Shown piece after piece: positions 27,601 to 42,600 of a stretch of DNA of 64,000 nt (its first letter is position 1; every line of letters begins with the position of its first letter). The notes under the pieces were generated by a model that did no database searches, was not told the DNA's origin, and saw nothing but the letters and a program-made list of their open reading frames with translations. Origin of the DNA: Lepisosteus oculatus (taxonomy: Eukaryota; Chordata; Actinopteri; Semionotiformes; Lepisosteidae); the NCBI RefSeq assembly GCF_040954835.1, contig NC_090712.1, forward strand, positions 8,441,284 through 8,505,283, read 5' to 3'. Position numbers and translations under genes: made by a program.

Positions 27601-30600
27601 CAGAATATGTCATATTTCACAGTGTATATGCTTTCAATACTAAGTCAACGTTTTGTTGTGATTGAAGTGGAGAAGGAAAGGTCAACAGAAAGTTTATCAT
27701 AATTAAATCTCCTCCAACCTTTGATTCTTCCGTTACCAAGAACCGCATGATGAATAATCATGTCTAACTTTTTTTTTTGTTCACAAAATGTCTTTTACTA
27801 CAGCAATCAGCCACTGCTGGATACCCCGAGTGGCTTCAATGCTTTGTTTTGTGTTTTTTAATCTTGTACTTCAAACATCAAAGCACATCAAAGATGCAGA
27901 GGACCGAGTCAATAGTACACATTTCAAAAGCACCCTCTCTTCCATATTGTTTTTTTAAATAAATAAAATCATTTGTACTTTATAAGCATCCAGCCTTGTA
28001 TTTTTCATTTCCAATATGATATACATTTAGTATATGATATGTATTTAGTATGATATACATTTAGCATTGATCATTTTCAATTTTTCATGTAAGAAAAGAT
28101 TAAGAAGGTGGCTTTTAACTAAACGCTGTTTTGCTAAATCATTTACTAGCCGCATAAGGTCTGCATTAAATAAAAACCCACTCTCCTACCGTAAATTAAA
28201 AACCTGATTATTCACGGAAGCTTTAATGTCTATCCAGGAAAATCAACAATGAAGTTCTGGGCTTTTAACTTACAATTGGGGTATAATTTTGACGTGACCC
28301 TGTTTTAGCTATCTGCCCGTGTTCAATTCTGAGGTAAAGAAAGCTAATAAATTGTCACTAAAATCTAAAATGTTAAGGTTGTGGGGGTCCTCTGCGGCTC
28401 AGCTGGTAAAAGTGTTGGCTGAGGTCTCCGATCTGGGTGCTGCGGGTTCGATTTTGGGTCATGTCACTAGACGACTGAGACCAGGATGAGGGTCGGGTGG
28501 GATTAATGAACCAGGGTGTCTTAAATCCTGATGATACAGAGACCACAGCCACCTCCGGGCACTTGCAGGCTAGCAGTGCAGACAGTGAGGAACAGATCTA
28601 ACAGATCAAACCTCCTGTATGGGATGGGTTGCGAAGCCTGTGATGTGTTAAAAGATGAGTGCCTCAACGGTTGGCCACACTTCTTGGTTCTCTGATATGT
28701 CTTAGCCAGGGAGACAAAAAGCCAAAAACATATAGCTGGCAATTCCAAATTAGGTACGAAATGAAATAAAAGCTGGAACTGGCAATTATGAATTGAAACA
28801 AGAAAATGTTATATTGCATGGTTCCATTTGCAGTTTCATACATGTTTTTCTCCCTAGCTCAAAGGTATGTGACGTGTTTTTTAGATGTCCTCCAAATTCA
28901 AATTAAAAGCAGGAATTACTGATGGATTGTTACAGAAGGTAATAAAATCAGCTCTGAAAAAACATTAACCGTTGCATTATTTCAAAAAAAGAAATTCGGG
29001 GGGGGAGGTAAAACAAAAAGGAGAACATCTATACACTAACAACACAACACTAACAACTTTCGGGTAAGAGTGTTTGTATAGGCAGGTCTGTTTGAATCCT
29101 TGCTGCACTTTGAGTGCAAGCGGAATGCTTTACAGAAGCCTAATCTCTGCAGCGCATCGTTTTTGGAGATACCTCTGAGTGCTGTCACAGTTGGTGGAGA
29201 CGACCCTGTAAATGTATTTTCCTGGGAGAAGAGAAAAAAGGTCTCCAGGGAAGAGAGGGTGCCATTTATCTTTCTCCAGGGGGTGGGGGAGGTCATCAAG
29301 GGAGGACTGATAGAAACAGGGATTTAAGTGAGTCTGTAAGGAAGGGAAAAAAAAGATAAATTTATCCGAATTTAGTCGATCAAGATATAGTAAAATAATA
29401 CAGTGGACCACAAAAGCGTATGCTTAATGTTTGTCCAATTCAAGGAAAAGCCTTCCAGCAAACAGGTGCAATAAACACAATCAGCAATCCTATAAGCAAA
29501 CACTTTTCTAAGCTGCTGCTTACCGGTGTCTGTCTTAAACTGATCAAACAGCACAAACAGCATTATTTTAGTGGATTTTTTCATAAGGACTGGAGCATGA
29601 CTGATAAAAAAACATTTTCCAGTGATCTTATGGAAACCAAAATCCACAATGAGTAGAAAAGTGTATACAGTTTTTTTTCAGTTTATAAACTCTATAACCA
29701 GAAAATGTTAATAAAAAAAGCCAAATAGGGCACTGGAGTGCAAAAGAAAAAAATTGTTGGAGAGTAAGCAATCTATTTTTAGGTGGAATTAAGTTATTTG
29801 AACTTTCAATTACATTTTATTTAGAGCTGTAGTTTACTCCAATTGTCCAGAGACATACTGGTAGGTTAATTGGGGAAATTGGCCCTGCTGTGAGTGTGTG
29901 CATGTATGTGTGTTTTGCCCTGTGATGAACTGGCCTTCCTAGAACCCACTGCTTACTGGGATATGCTCTGACCCCCCTGTGACCCTGTATTGGATAACGT
30001 GGTTAGAAAGCGGATGGATGGATTTTATTCAGACTGTAAGGTCTCCTGTCTTGAGAGGTAACATGTTCAAGACAGTGTTTCCAGGCAATATTTTAAAAAA
30101 CATTTACATCTTGCTTCAGATAATTAATGAGAGTAAAAATGATTCCAAAACATTTTTTTTGAACATTTTTAAGTAGCAATCACATTATAGCCATATTTCA
30201 TGGAAAGCCTTAGCTTCAAAACTTCTAATTCGGCACCACAAATTGATATTGATTATAGCAACTACTGTGAAGTCTTGCTAAAACCACTTTACTCGATGTT
30301 CAAATGGATACACACAGATCCAATTATAAAATGAAACATGAATTCACCTTGTAGACACCCACTGTCAACAAATTACTTTTTTACATCATAAATCAACTTG
30401 ATCAACAGCAATGAAACTTGAAATGAAACAATGAAACAATGTAAATTTAAATACATTTTAAAAAATTAAAAATAATACTCCTTGTTAATAAGCTAATAGG
30501 ATAACTTAGGGTATGCAATGAAATACTTGTTTATTGTAAACAGATTTCAATGTAGTGTCGGAGGCAGAACAAACATGATAATGTATTCTTAAATCTATAA

Positions 30601-33600
30601 TTGACTACACTCTCTGAACAACCAACCTCATCAAAGAGAAAAGAAAAGCACTAAAACACTCACTAAAAGACGTGAAGTCATAAGTGAAAATGCAATGGAA
30701 AAAGCCCAAATGACATGCTTCAGCCTTACTGCACAGAAGGGAGGGTAATTTACAGATAAAAGTGGACAGACACTTAAATCTCACACTAAGAAAGAAGACT
30801 ACACTGCAGGAATTGTCAGCAACTCTATAGAGGTTACAATTCTTTCCTTTTTTTGTAAAGAGGTTTGCTGATTTCTTGTCTTTAGAATTTCAGCTGGAAA
30901 GGACATTGATTTTCTCAGGCATAAGGACAACTTAACAGACAAATGTTGCCTTTTTAAAAACCCGAAAGTGATGTAATGATTATATCTAAGACTTTATATC
31001 TCTCAGTCCAGATGCCCTGGCTCCACAGATGGACCCTACAGTACAAAAGGATAGTGGTTCTACTTTTCCTGAACAGCTTGTCAATGTTAACTTCATATAT
31101 TACCTCTTCTTACATACACAAAAAATAATATTTACATTTTCTCAAACATAAAAAACTTTGAAACATTTCAGCAAGGCCATAGTCCACTTCCTCAGATGAG
31201 TTCAAAGATTTTTCCCTTGTTTCTCTTTTTTTATCATAGGATATGGTGCTAAAGAATAAATGAAACCTAAGGTTATGCCTGCTTTTGTCACTAACAATGG
31301 AGCTGTGCTTTTTGATTAGAAGCTGCATTAATTAGCCGAGGACTGACTATATCTGCGGCCCAGTGATCTTAACCCTTATGAAAGAAAAAGGTCAACAAAT
31401 GTATTTCAAATGATTTATTTTGGCTATTTAAATCAGGAGGAAATGAATCTGAAATATGCTGGTTATTCCTTAGAGTATTAGAGGTTAGTCTGTAATTATG
31501 GATCTAATTACAATATCTGACCCTACTTACTGACCCTACAAATTCACAGGAACCAATGTCTGAAATGAAATTGAATTTCTTTCAATTTTTTAAAAAAAGA
31601 ACACTTCAGTGTCATTAGTAAATTTGTTCAGCCATCTTGTGCGAATTACATTTCCTGCACTGCTAACAGGTGATACGTTCTATGTCATATGAAACAAAGA
31701 GTCTTTCTCTTTTCAATGGTAAATATGTTAAAGAACATTAGGTTTCCAAGACAGTTGTATTTATGTTTGCAAAGAAAATGTGATAATAGAATACACTTAG
31801 AAAGGATCCTGGAATGTTTTTCAAATGCCAAAAATAACCTTATAACTCACTCTACCAGACTTTCAGTAGGAGACATTAATGATCTCTCAACATGATTTTC
31901 AGACACACAAATTACATTTCAACTTCACTTTCAGATGGGGACATCCTTCTATAACACTGTTCTCAAGCAATGTTTCCTTTATTGCCTTAATATCAACTGC
32001 ATCATTTCATTTATTGGAGATGGATGGTTATCACTTTTGATATTAAGATTTACACTCTAGCTCAAACTGTTCACCATGCAAAATATTAGGTAACCAGTTT
32101 TTCGATTTTCAGTTTCCTAAATTTCTTTGTCTATGACTAGCAAGTAAAAAAATGAAGAGCATTAAAAAAAAATCAAAAGTCTCCTTTTATACCACCATTT
32201 GATCACTATGTTTTGCTTCCATAAATGTTAAAACTCCCCACCAGTGTAGGAACATTAGATAAATATATCTGTCCTAACTGTATAGGACTGTATCTCAGGA
32301 AGGTTTTAATGCAGAGATAGATTCTAGGTGAAAACATCCAGTATAATGACATCCTGTGGTTAAGACTAAGTTTGCAGGCTCAAGCCTCACCTGGACACTG
32401 ACTCAATGTGAGTTTCCTGAGCTCTTAGATGAGTCATAAACCTGAAATCCTATTATAAGCAACTGTTTCAACAGTAATTGCTGGTACAAAGTCTGCTGCT
32501 ACACCTCAATTCCTCTGCAAGCTGAATAATAAACTCTGTCAAATTACTAACTATACTGAGCTAGTTTAAAACACGATAGGTTGAGGACTATCAAACACAC
32601 CTTAGTGGGACTTATTAAATGATGAGACATATTCCATGAAGTTAAGAATACTACTTTCTATTACTCTGTTTATGGTGTTAATTATACCTAAACCTTTGTA
32701 TTTCAATCTGTTGGAAGCTTTTCTAATTAACTTCAATTATAATAATTTATTAGAGGTTGTAATTCTGCCTTCAATCTAAATTGTGTTTGTACAAACCGAT
32801 ACTATATCAATACAGTACATTTAAAAAAAGCCTGCAGGGAAATTCTATGTGGAATCTAGTAAACAAAGGTTTAATGAGAAGCCATTCATAGATCACAGCA
32901 AGAATAATCCAATGATATTAGCATACCATGCTTGCCTTCCTATAGCTACTGGTTTCATTCACTAAGTAATAATTTGCTTGATGTACAGTATTAGTGATAA
33001 TGATCTGTTAAAAAAGCATATCTGATTGAAAGTTTGATGTTTACAGTTTTGAATTTAAAATAAAACAGGGTTTTTAATCCAAATTGTATTAACAATACAA
33101 CATTGACAAGTAAATAAGTACAGAATCAAAAATAACCTTTTTAGATACAATGATTTGACTAATGAATGAATAATTAGAAAACATGAATGTACTATGGTTT
33201 CTCGCAAGTGACTAATGGGTTTTTAATTTAGATAAGTACCTAAGAGATCTAGTTCATTGAAAATTTACATCAATGAAAAAGTAAATAATCACCACAGTAC
33301 AAATATTCAAAATAACAGTCCCTTTTTGGACTGCTGTTTAAGTGTTTTATTAATATAAAATGTAAATTTAATGATAAGCTAATATAAACTAGAAAGGCTA
33401 TAAAAGCCCTTTAATATACCACCACAGTTAATATATTAATTGTCATACGCGCTTCCCAAGAAAATCCGTTTTTTGGTTTGGCAAATTAATTTATGTGCTT
33501 CATCAAGGTCAGGTGTAAAACTGAAGACTAAATGGAATGTAAACTTGTAAGCACATTTTTAATTTACCACAGTGAACACATAACTATGGAAACACTGGGC

Positions 33601-36600
33601 AAAAACACCGAAGGGACAATAAACTGAAGGGGAAAAAATATCTACAAGGGACCGGGTTTGTTTTATAGCAAAGCAAAACAAAACCCTCATTAAAAAAAAA
33701 CAATTGTCCTGGGAATTAAAGAAGAAAAATCATACTGGTTTGATCCTGAGCTGGCCATCCACAACTTCTAGCAGTCCATGATTTCTCGATACTCTTTTAT
33801 CACTGACCTGAAAGAACAGAACAGAAGGTCTGAGTCAGATTCATGCTGTTAGTAACAATTGACAAATTCCACCCAGCAAGATCAAAACGATGCACAAAGC
33901 ACAAAAAAAGAACGGATGCAATCAGTAATGATTGTTATAAATTACAAGGACTGGTAAAGTAACACTATTAAATCCAATGAGGTTCAAGACTCAAAAAACA
34001 AATGTTTAGACAAACTGCTGCAATAAACCTTCATGAGAAAGTTCGATATTGGAAGAGCTCAATATTCTTTTCAATTAAGAAGACATAATATCACGGTAAT
34101 TACTGAGTCTATTACTCTTGTTCAATGTTTGCAAACTTCTTGATTACTACAAATATAATATTGTAATATGTGCTTAATCATTTTCAACAATTTTAGGTAA
34201 TAGCCATCAGAACCACAAAATGAAATTATAAAAAATATTGTTTGCACATGACAAAGCTGTAGCTGATATGAGCTGCTTTCAGTTTTCTCAGTGACAAAAA
34301 TAAGAGGTCATTTATATTCATAACATCTAATCTAAAACCCTGATAGGTAGACTTCAAAGATCCTGTTGTCTGAAGCATAAGACTATACAAATTGTCTTTG
34401 CAAACTTCTAAGCAGTATTTTCAATATTCCACACCAGAAGGCACCACAGCCGAAATGGTTGTGTTTCCTTTCTTCTCTTTTCAGCACTGAATAAACTTTT
34501 ACTTGTTCCTTTGTAGGCTACGCATGCTGACGCAGCTACCTACTTGTATTTTCAATATAATACATTTCCATGAAGCACAAATCATAGAAATCAATAAGAG
34601 ATAAAACCCTACTGTAACCAGACTCAGCATGCACAGTCATCAGAACAGCTTTTGGGTCCTGTTTTTTTTTTCTAGAATAATACAGTAGAGACACAAGCAC
34701 TGTGGTGCTGGCCTGAATATGTTTCTCATCCATCAGTGAAACCATCTTTGTTGATTTCCAATGCCATTTTATTTGTGTGATGAGAGAAATAATATAAGTG
34801 TGAGTACTAATAATAAGGGTTTTGGTGAAACAAAATCTTGTTCCTATTAATTTGACAGAAGCAGGTCTGTCTAACTCGCTCCTTGTTTGGGCAGATGTCC
34901 CAAAAGCAAGACATATCCACTCTGCAAAAGCCCAGTTGCCTCAGCACTTGGAAGAAAAATGCAACATATTAAAAGATCAGAATAAGATTTCCACAATTCT
35001 GTTTGGAGTCACTATGACCTTCCTTTAACATAGATACACATGTGCTTTTATCACACTCTCTAAAGACTCCATCTTATTTGTGAGCCACATGAATGGAATG
35101 TCTTCAAAGCATAAGCCCTTACGGTCCTGATCAAATTATGCAGATCACCGTCACCTACTGTACAATGCTGCATTAACCACACCAAGACAGAAGGCATTGC
35201 TGTTCACATCTGTTGTGCAATGGAAAGCTATAGCAATGTTCTCACCACACTCTTTTTTATACTACTTTCATCTAGTCCCTCCATATGGTTGCATTTCTAA
35301 CTAATCAACAAACTCTCTCATTACAGTCTGACCGAACACATCAATCGCATGAACCTGTGGACAACTCTCACCTTTTATGTTACTAATTTTTCCTGATGAC
35401 AACCCATAATCTGGCCACAGTTTCTAAAAATGCATAGATGACCGCTGTATATGTAATTTCTCTTCTGCTGTCATCCAGAGAAAACTTTTCCATCCTGATT
35501 TGTTCATGGGACTTTTGTTCATAACACCTGGTCAAGTCCTAATCTTTAAATCTCTTAGAACATCTTTTGCTCCTGACTATTATTTACCTTAATCCAGTTT
35601 GCTCAGTATCACACTTACCCTGCAATAAATTCACTACTTCTCGACTATTATTAATTGCTCTTTTCCTATCATTACTCTGGCAGCTCCTTCTCCTATTTCC
35701 TTCAGGAAATGCAGTAGAAATCTCAAAGAGCTCCCTGAACAACACCATTAATTTGACAGCTCTAGCAGTACTTAACCTGCATGACAAAAAAAAACACTTG
35801 CCCATTACTTACTACTGTATATAAGATGAACAACCTGAAGATGAATAGAAGCACATTATATGGGAGTGCAAGATGTACAAAATCCATCTTCAAAAAGACC
35901 AACATAGCTTCCTTCTAGTCATGATGAACCTCCATATTGATGCTTTGAATATCGATCAGGAATCTGCGTGTTTTAGGAACTTTCAGGACCACTATTGCAA
36001 TGGATATGTAAGGCTTATGAACAAAGAAACAAGATTAAGATCCTTCACAATCTGGCTAAAAATAATTAACAAAAGCAGCTAAGAAACCTAAAAATCACAG
36101 TCACATTAAACAACATTTATTTCCCCAGCGGACACCCATATCATGGGTGACGAAGATTGGTATACAAGCAATATAAGCACATCGGGTTGCATTTTATGGC
36201 TAAATTATTTGTTTTTTTGCAAAGTTCTCATCAGACATGATCACAACATACAGTATGACTGACACTGAATCTCGAGCATATAAACAACATGTACTTCAGT
36301 AAAGGGGTTCTCTGCCTATACTGCATATAGATATAAAAACAGCACAGCATGATTAGAATATTTTGCTTTCTTGTCATTGAAAACTAAACTCATGCTGGTC
36401 TGATATCATTTGTGTGACTGCTCATGCATCACTAAATACATGCTACAGATTCAGAAATTTTAGGGGAAAATATTTATAAAAAACAGCCCTTCGGGACTAG
36501 CACTGCTGGAAACAACCATGAGTATTTGCTTCTAATCAAATCCTGAACAAAATATTACGTTCCTCTGCTTTGGTTTTAGTTCAGGGTGAATTATTTTGTA

Positions 36601-39600
36601 AGCATATGAGAATGAAAAAACTTGTGGTCTTGTCACCAGTTACACATTTCAAACTGAGGTGCAAGGAAACCCAAAAAATAACCACTTCTACTTTTATGCT
36701 TACAATATGGCCATTTTGAACAAAAACACAAGTACTACTTGTAGCAAACCATTTTCCTTTATTCTTTTTGTAAAGAATGGAAATTTAGAAAAACAACTGT
36801 GCAGGAATCCATGATATTTATATTTTCTTTTGAAAAACTGTGCTTTTCCAGGCTTCACTTTTAAAGATAATAAAATCAGAGTTGGTGGTGGCAGCACCAG
36901 TTTGTCTGGTATCCTAGCAACACCTCAAATTACATTACAATCATTGTTCTGAAACAGACTAAGTGAGCTTCCGAGTTCTAGACTAACTTAAGCAGCGCAA
37001 TTAGAAATGTCTATCAATACCACTATAAATAAAAAGCATTCAGATGGACATAAGGTAAGATCTTTTATGATACCAGCCCTGGATTTCTGACTGGATTAAA
37101 AATCCCAGGTAGGGACATGGATTCTGAAAAAAACTCCCCTGTATATATAGTAAACTGTAAACATTGTAAGTTGTTTTGGATAAAGGTGTGTTAGAATAAC
37201 AATCATAAGGACATCTGCATGGTCTTCACACAAATCTACAATTGTTCTTCCAGAGCATACAAGCATTCATCTAAGACCCCACAGGTTTTCACAGAAAATG
37301 GACAGTATCCGAACATTGCTCTATCCTACATGATCCTGCACAGAATCTTACAAAACCTTACAATAGCTTTTATGATACTGTGCAGAATTGTGCCAGATTT
37401 AACAGGATCCTATAGATATCAAATATGGTTATTGTGTAATATCTTCAACATTTACACTTGTGTTTAAAACGTCCATGAAAAGCCATGAAAATCCAACCCT
37501 AAAATAAAATAAACTGTAAAAATCAATATTTCAGTTGGCAAAAATATATTTGCCTTTCATTAAATATACAAATGCTAACAGCATGTTTCATGAAAAAGGA
37601 CTACAGGTACTGTAAATAATGAGAGTGCAGCTGTCAAGGCAGGAGTGCTGAAAAAGGTGTCAACCACAGGTTGAAAGCAGGATGTTTGACACTACTGATG
37701 TCTCTTGGCTCATCTCTGTAATGAAATGTTTCTGCTGAACATATGGCAACAGTTGTGATGCCTGCTGAGCCGAATGCTGCATTGATCCAGATGTATGTGA
37801 CAAATTGTTCGGATTTATTATGGAAAGACATGTGCTCTGCATCGTTCTGTCCAGTACAAAGAACTATCGAGAAAATGGGAATAACTCTCACTGAACACAA
37901 CTTTAAGAGTAAACACTAGAGATTTCAGACGTTTCTCAAATCTTGCAACAGCTGCCCTTTAATTGTATTTCTTTTGATTATGCCTTGATTGGAACTGAGC
38001 CTGCTTTCCTTGCTTTTTAAAAAAAAAAACATGATTTGCAATAACAGGGGGATCACGCTGGTCTGATGAAGCAAACAGTCACATATACAATCACGAATAG
38101 CACATCATTAAGTATTTATTGTAATACTGGAAATGTGTTTTTATTGGAAATATTGTTGCTGTGGCTGACTCTGAAAATGAACTTCAAAGCAAAAAGTCTT
38201 AGTGTAAAATGTATGCTTGGATTCATATGTGAATGTATAGCAGGCTAAGAAATAATTAGTTCCATTCTATCAGAGAGGAAAAGGTGTAATTTGCTTGTAT
38301 TCTATGGGTATGCGTTTCACAGAAGAACAACTAAAGTCAATTGATCAGTGGCCTGCAATAAATTCACAGGAGTAGCAGCTATAACTCAGAAAGCAAACAT
38401 CACCTCACTAAACATTTACGAAATGGATTTTGTCCTCAGCGTGCATTAGTCAAAGGAACAGCTTGTGGAAAAGGTTTTCAAATATAAGATTATTGATCTT
38501 TTAATGTGCAAAGCACCCGTATACTTCATTAAGGGTGTCAGATCTTCCCTCCTCATAATCTGAATCAACTGGCCAAGACTGAATCCTCGAGAATATATTA
38601 ATTTGTATGACTGCTGCAAATTCTGTATTTTCAAGAAAAACCTTTTAAAGAAGGACTCACAGTTCAACCAGGAATATCTGTGGAAGAAAAGGAGGCAATT
38701 GAAAGCTTGCTGTTTCTTAAAATAGTTTTGCTTTGCGTTTCAGAATAAAAAGATTCCCCCCAAGCAACTTGTGTGCCATAATTTCAACCCTGAATATTAG
38801 CAACTTCCACGTACAGAGAATATTACGCCAAGATCGGATTGCTGGCAATCTGTTGATTCCCTCTTAAATCTCTTTCTGAGAAATCAAAAGTCGTTAATTT
38901 CTGTATTAGTCTGCAATTACGGGAAAACCATAGTCCAATTTGTACAAGATGGCAAAAATGTTTTTACAAGCCCCTAATTTTGAAATATCAATGCTGCTCA
39001 CAGTTTTTTTTTAAAATGACATTTTCATGGGACATAAAAAAGGGAACAGCTGATGCCACATTAGGCAAAGATCCAAACACACTGCAGTACACATTCCTTT
39101 GTGGTTTTAATTAGGACCATTTTCAAGGCCATGCAAGTTATTTCTACTGTACGGACATGGACAGCCTCAGGAACCAGTAAGGCCAGAGGTCTCACTGTAC
39201 AGAACTGCCTGTATCCATACCAAGACGCATGGACCCTCCCTGGAAACACACCGTCAACGAAGTCCAGAGAAACGAAAAAATGTTTAATTCATGGCCAACC
39301 CTGTGCTGTGCAGCTGGGCAATTACAAACAATGGGAGTTGCTAATACCACATTTACATGCCAGTAATCACATTTAATACCTATAAATTTGCTGGCACTCT
39401 TCAGCTTCATCATTAGTGCACTGCTTGCGTTAATCTGCGAGATTTGATTCCAACCCCCTCCCCACAACCCCTCTACTATTTCTGAAATTGTATCCATCAT
39501 CTGTAATAAATTTATTTTACTAATCCCATTAGAACTCTAGCTAAATAGGTACGGTAGGATGTTTAGTGTCCAGGTTTAGTCTACATAATTATGACCTGAA

Positions 39601-42600
39601 CTCAACATCTAGTTGGAACCTTTATTCGTCTTGTTAAGGAGCAGCACATTAACACTACTTGGTCCTTCCAGTGAGAAGAGATAAAAGCACAGGTATCCTA
39701 AGAGCGACAGACACCTCCTCAACTTCATTTCTCTGAATTGAAATATGTATAAAATTGTTCACACTCCATTTCCCAGTGTAGAAGAAATTGTTCACTCCCT
39801 TCTCTCCTTGATGTATTCCTCCGCAATAACTCTCTACACCAGCAATCATGGATAAAACACTTCAGTGAAAAGTTTTCTTTTGAAAGAAAAATATTGATGA
39901 ATGCACAAATATTTTAAGATTTGATGAGCAACATCTTTTGCTCTATTTGTGAGTCTAATGGTATCTTTTGGCAAGGTACCATTAGAAATAATTGTTTTAT
40001 AACACAAGATACAGTACATACAGGTAGCTCCTAAAATAAAATATAACCAACAAAAAGTGTCTTAGAGCAATGGGTCACCACAAGCCACTAGAACAGCTTC
40101 AACACACCTTGGCATAGTTTCCACAAGTGTCTACTCTAGTGGAGGAATGCAACACCATTCTTCCACGAGAAACTCCATCAATTGGTGTTTTGTTGATGGA
40201 AAACACTGTCTCAGGCACATTTCTCTCATAAATGTTCGATTTGGTGCTTGGACGGCCATGGCATGTACATCAAACCATTCAGTGACCACTCGTGCCCTGT
40301 GGATGGGAGCACTGACATCCGGGAGGATCTCACTCCCATCAGGATAAAAATGCTCCACTACAGGATGTACGTGATTACCCAGAACGGCTTTGTATTTAGT
40401 GGCATTTACCTTGCCATACAGAACCGCCAGAACCCTGCACTGTGGGAAAGAAGCACTGGTGCCACACATATACTTATCCACTTGCTGGAAACAGAGTGAA
40501 GAATGACCAGGATCTGACAGTATGACTTTCTTCCACTGCTCCATGCCAGTATCACCTTAGCTACTGATGTCCTCATAAAACATCAGCAAGATGAGCAGCC
40601 TTCCTCACCAAAGTTCCTGCTAAACATGCCACAACATTCACCCCTCTATGAAAGTCACTGAGATCTCTTCATCTAGTCACGGCAGCCTAAACAATGGGCA
40701 ACTGGGCCTGCCCAGCCTTTTTATACATGACCCTAAGCATGATGGGATGTTAAATGCTTATTGAATTCAGGGTCCACACCTGCATAGAAGCACCTGCTTT
40801 CAATATACTTTGTGTCCCTCATTTACCCAAGTGTTTCCTTTATTTTGTTAGTGAACTATCTTGCATGAGATCCATAGACATCTTTATGGCATTGTGGCAT
40901 CTTGCTTCAAAATCAGTCACTCTCTGCATCTTAAAGGAACCTTTTCATTTTCCAAATGTCCAACACACACTTTGGACCCTGCAAGCATAAAAGCATATTT
41001 GCTAAGCTTGGAAGATGCTTTATTGTTTTCACAATTCTTAATACACAGCAAATACACAAGACAGAAAGATCCTTAAAGATTCATTTCTTTCTGTTTACTT
41101 GACCAAGAAATCTCAAAATCTAATTTCTCTGGAGACATCTCCAGGGCTCACAGATATAAGGCAAAATCCAATGATTTGCAGACCAGTGACAAAGCAATTA
41201 CCCCACTGATTATTCTCTTAGTGTTAGGAAATCACAGGAGGAAATGTAATTTATGTTTCTCCTTACAATCTAGATCAGAAGAAGGTGTGTGCGTGCCTGT
41301 TAAACCATGTGTCTACTTTATGGAATAGAATCAGTAAAAAAAAAAAGTACTCAGCATGCAAACATTTTACAGTACATCTAGATTTATACTGGTGTGGCAA
41401 AAATGAAACTTGTAGTAAACAGTGCCTATAATTTGCACCTTGAAAGGCTAAAAGCTCAGGACTCACAACAAAATAAATTATTCTTTGTAATAACTCTTTT
41501 TAAGTGACAAGGGTTCATAAATTAACATCGCCCGGTTTTAGCTCACAAAGGCAGCAGTCTGCTCCTCCATCCATAATACCATTATAGACTTGATTTTTTA
41601 TAAAAGCTGATAGACTCCAAAGTAATCTGAAAATAAGAATTCAAGAAAAGCTCCCAACTTTAGTGATGTGCTTTTTGCTGACAGAAAGCCTTGTATTACA
41701 GTGCCATCTAGGAGTGCAGAGTGGGCTCAAACGCCAAAATAAAAAAGGCTTCTACATTTATATCACATTTCATTTCCTGCATTACTATATTTGAAAAGAG
41801 ATCTATCTTATGGGTGTTACAGAACATTACTCAATATTACCTTAATTTATATTATCTGATAACACATGTAATCGTTTACTACATAGCTTGTACACATCAA
41901 ACATTGGGTATTAACATCCCCTACCTTGGACGTTTTTCTTTAGTTTGTGTGATAAATAAAACCAGGCTTTTTGTGAAAGAAATCTGTTACTCATGCCAGC
42001 AGCTAGACTGACTTTGGAAGACTGTGTGGTCTTCCAACAGTAAAATTTCAATTTCTGTTCTCTTATTCTAGTCCCGTGTTTCTCAGACCTATAGCTGCCA
42101 AATTTCACCAATTTTTGTTTTGCATTTGCAAGATACAAACGGTTATGTGCATGTCCCTTGTATAGTATACACAGAATTTTAATTATATACTAGTGCAAAA
42201 TATATTGCTGCAGGTAACAAACACAAATTAAATCAATGTGAGAGTTAGGGAAGTATATGATTTTCTGACTTTTTGCAAGGTAAATCTGCCCTTTCTATGC
42301 TTGTACTTTATTCTGCCACAGCCTACATGCTGGATGTGATTTCACTACACTTTAAAACGCTTTGCTTTGATCACAGTAAACTTTAAAGCAGCTATGCTGA
42401 GGATTTAAGTTTATGTTTGAATTGTTCGTTTTGTAAAGATGTTTTTAAAAGTCAGAAACTGGAGTGACTTTTCTTTCTGAAGAATATTGTCATATTGACT
42501 GGTATGCCATTTGAGGCTATGCTGCCCACTTGTGGTAAAGAAGAACGTTTCTGCTATTACAGACACCCACGATTAAATGTATATGTTATATACCTCATAG

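Larger units (their letters stand above)
27323..29172 (-). other. APLF intron 3
   Basis: 1.85 kb intron. Contains a short AT-rich tandem repeat (28015-28065) and a tRNA-derived SINE (28388-28720). Confidence 0.8.

Noticed and set aside
28388-28460. A tRNA gene
   Set aside because: A- and B-box-like strings are present but the cloverleaf does not close and a SINE body follows directly.
39061-39500. Overlapping open frames of 60 to 102 codons on both strands
   Set aside because: No recognisable similarity and no splice-consistent extension; located in APLF intron 1.
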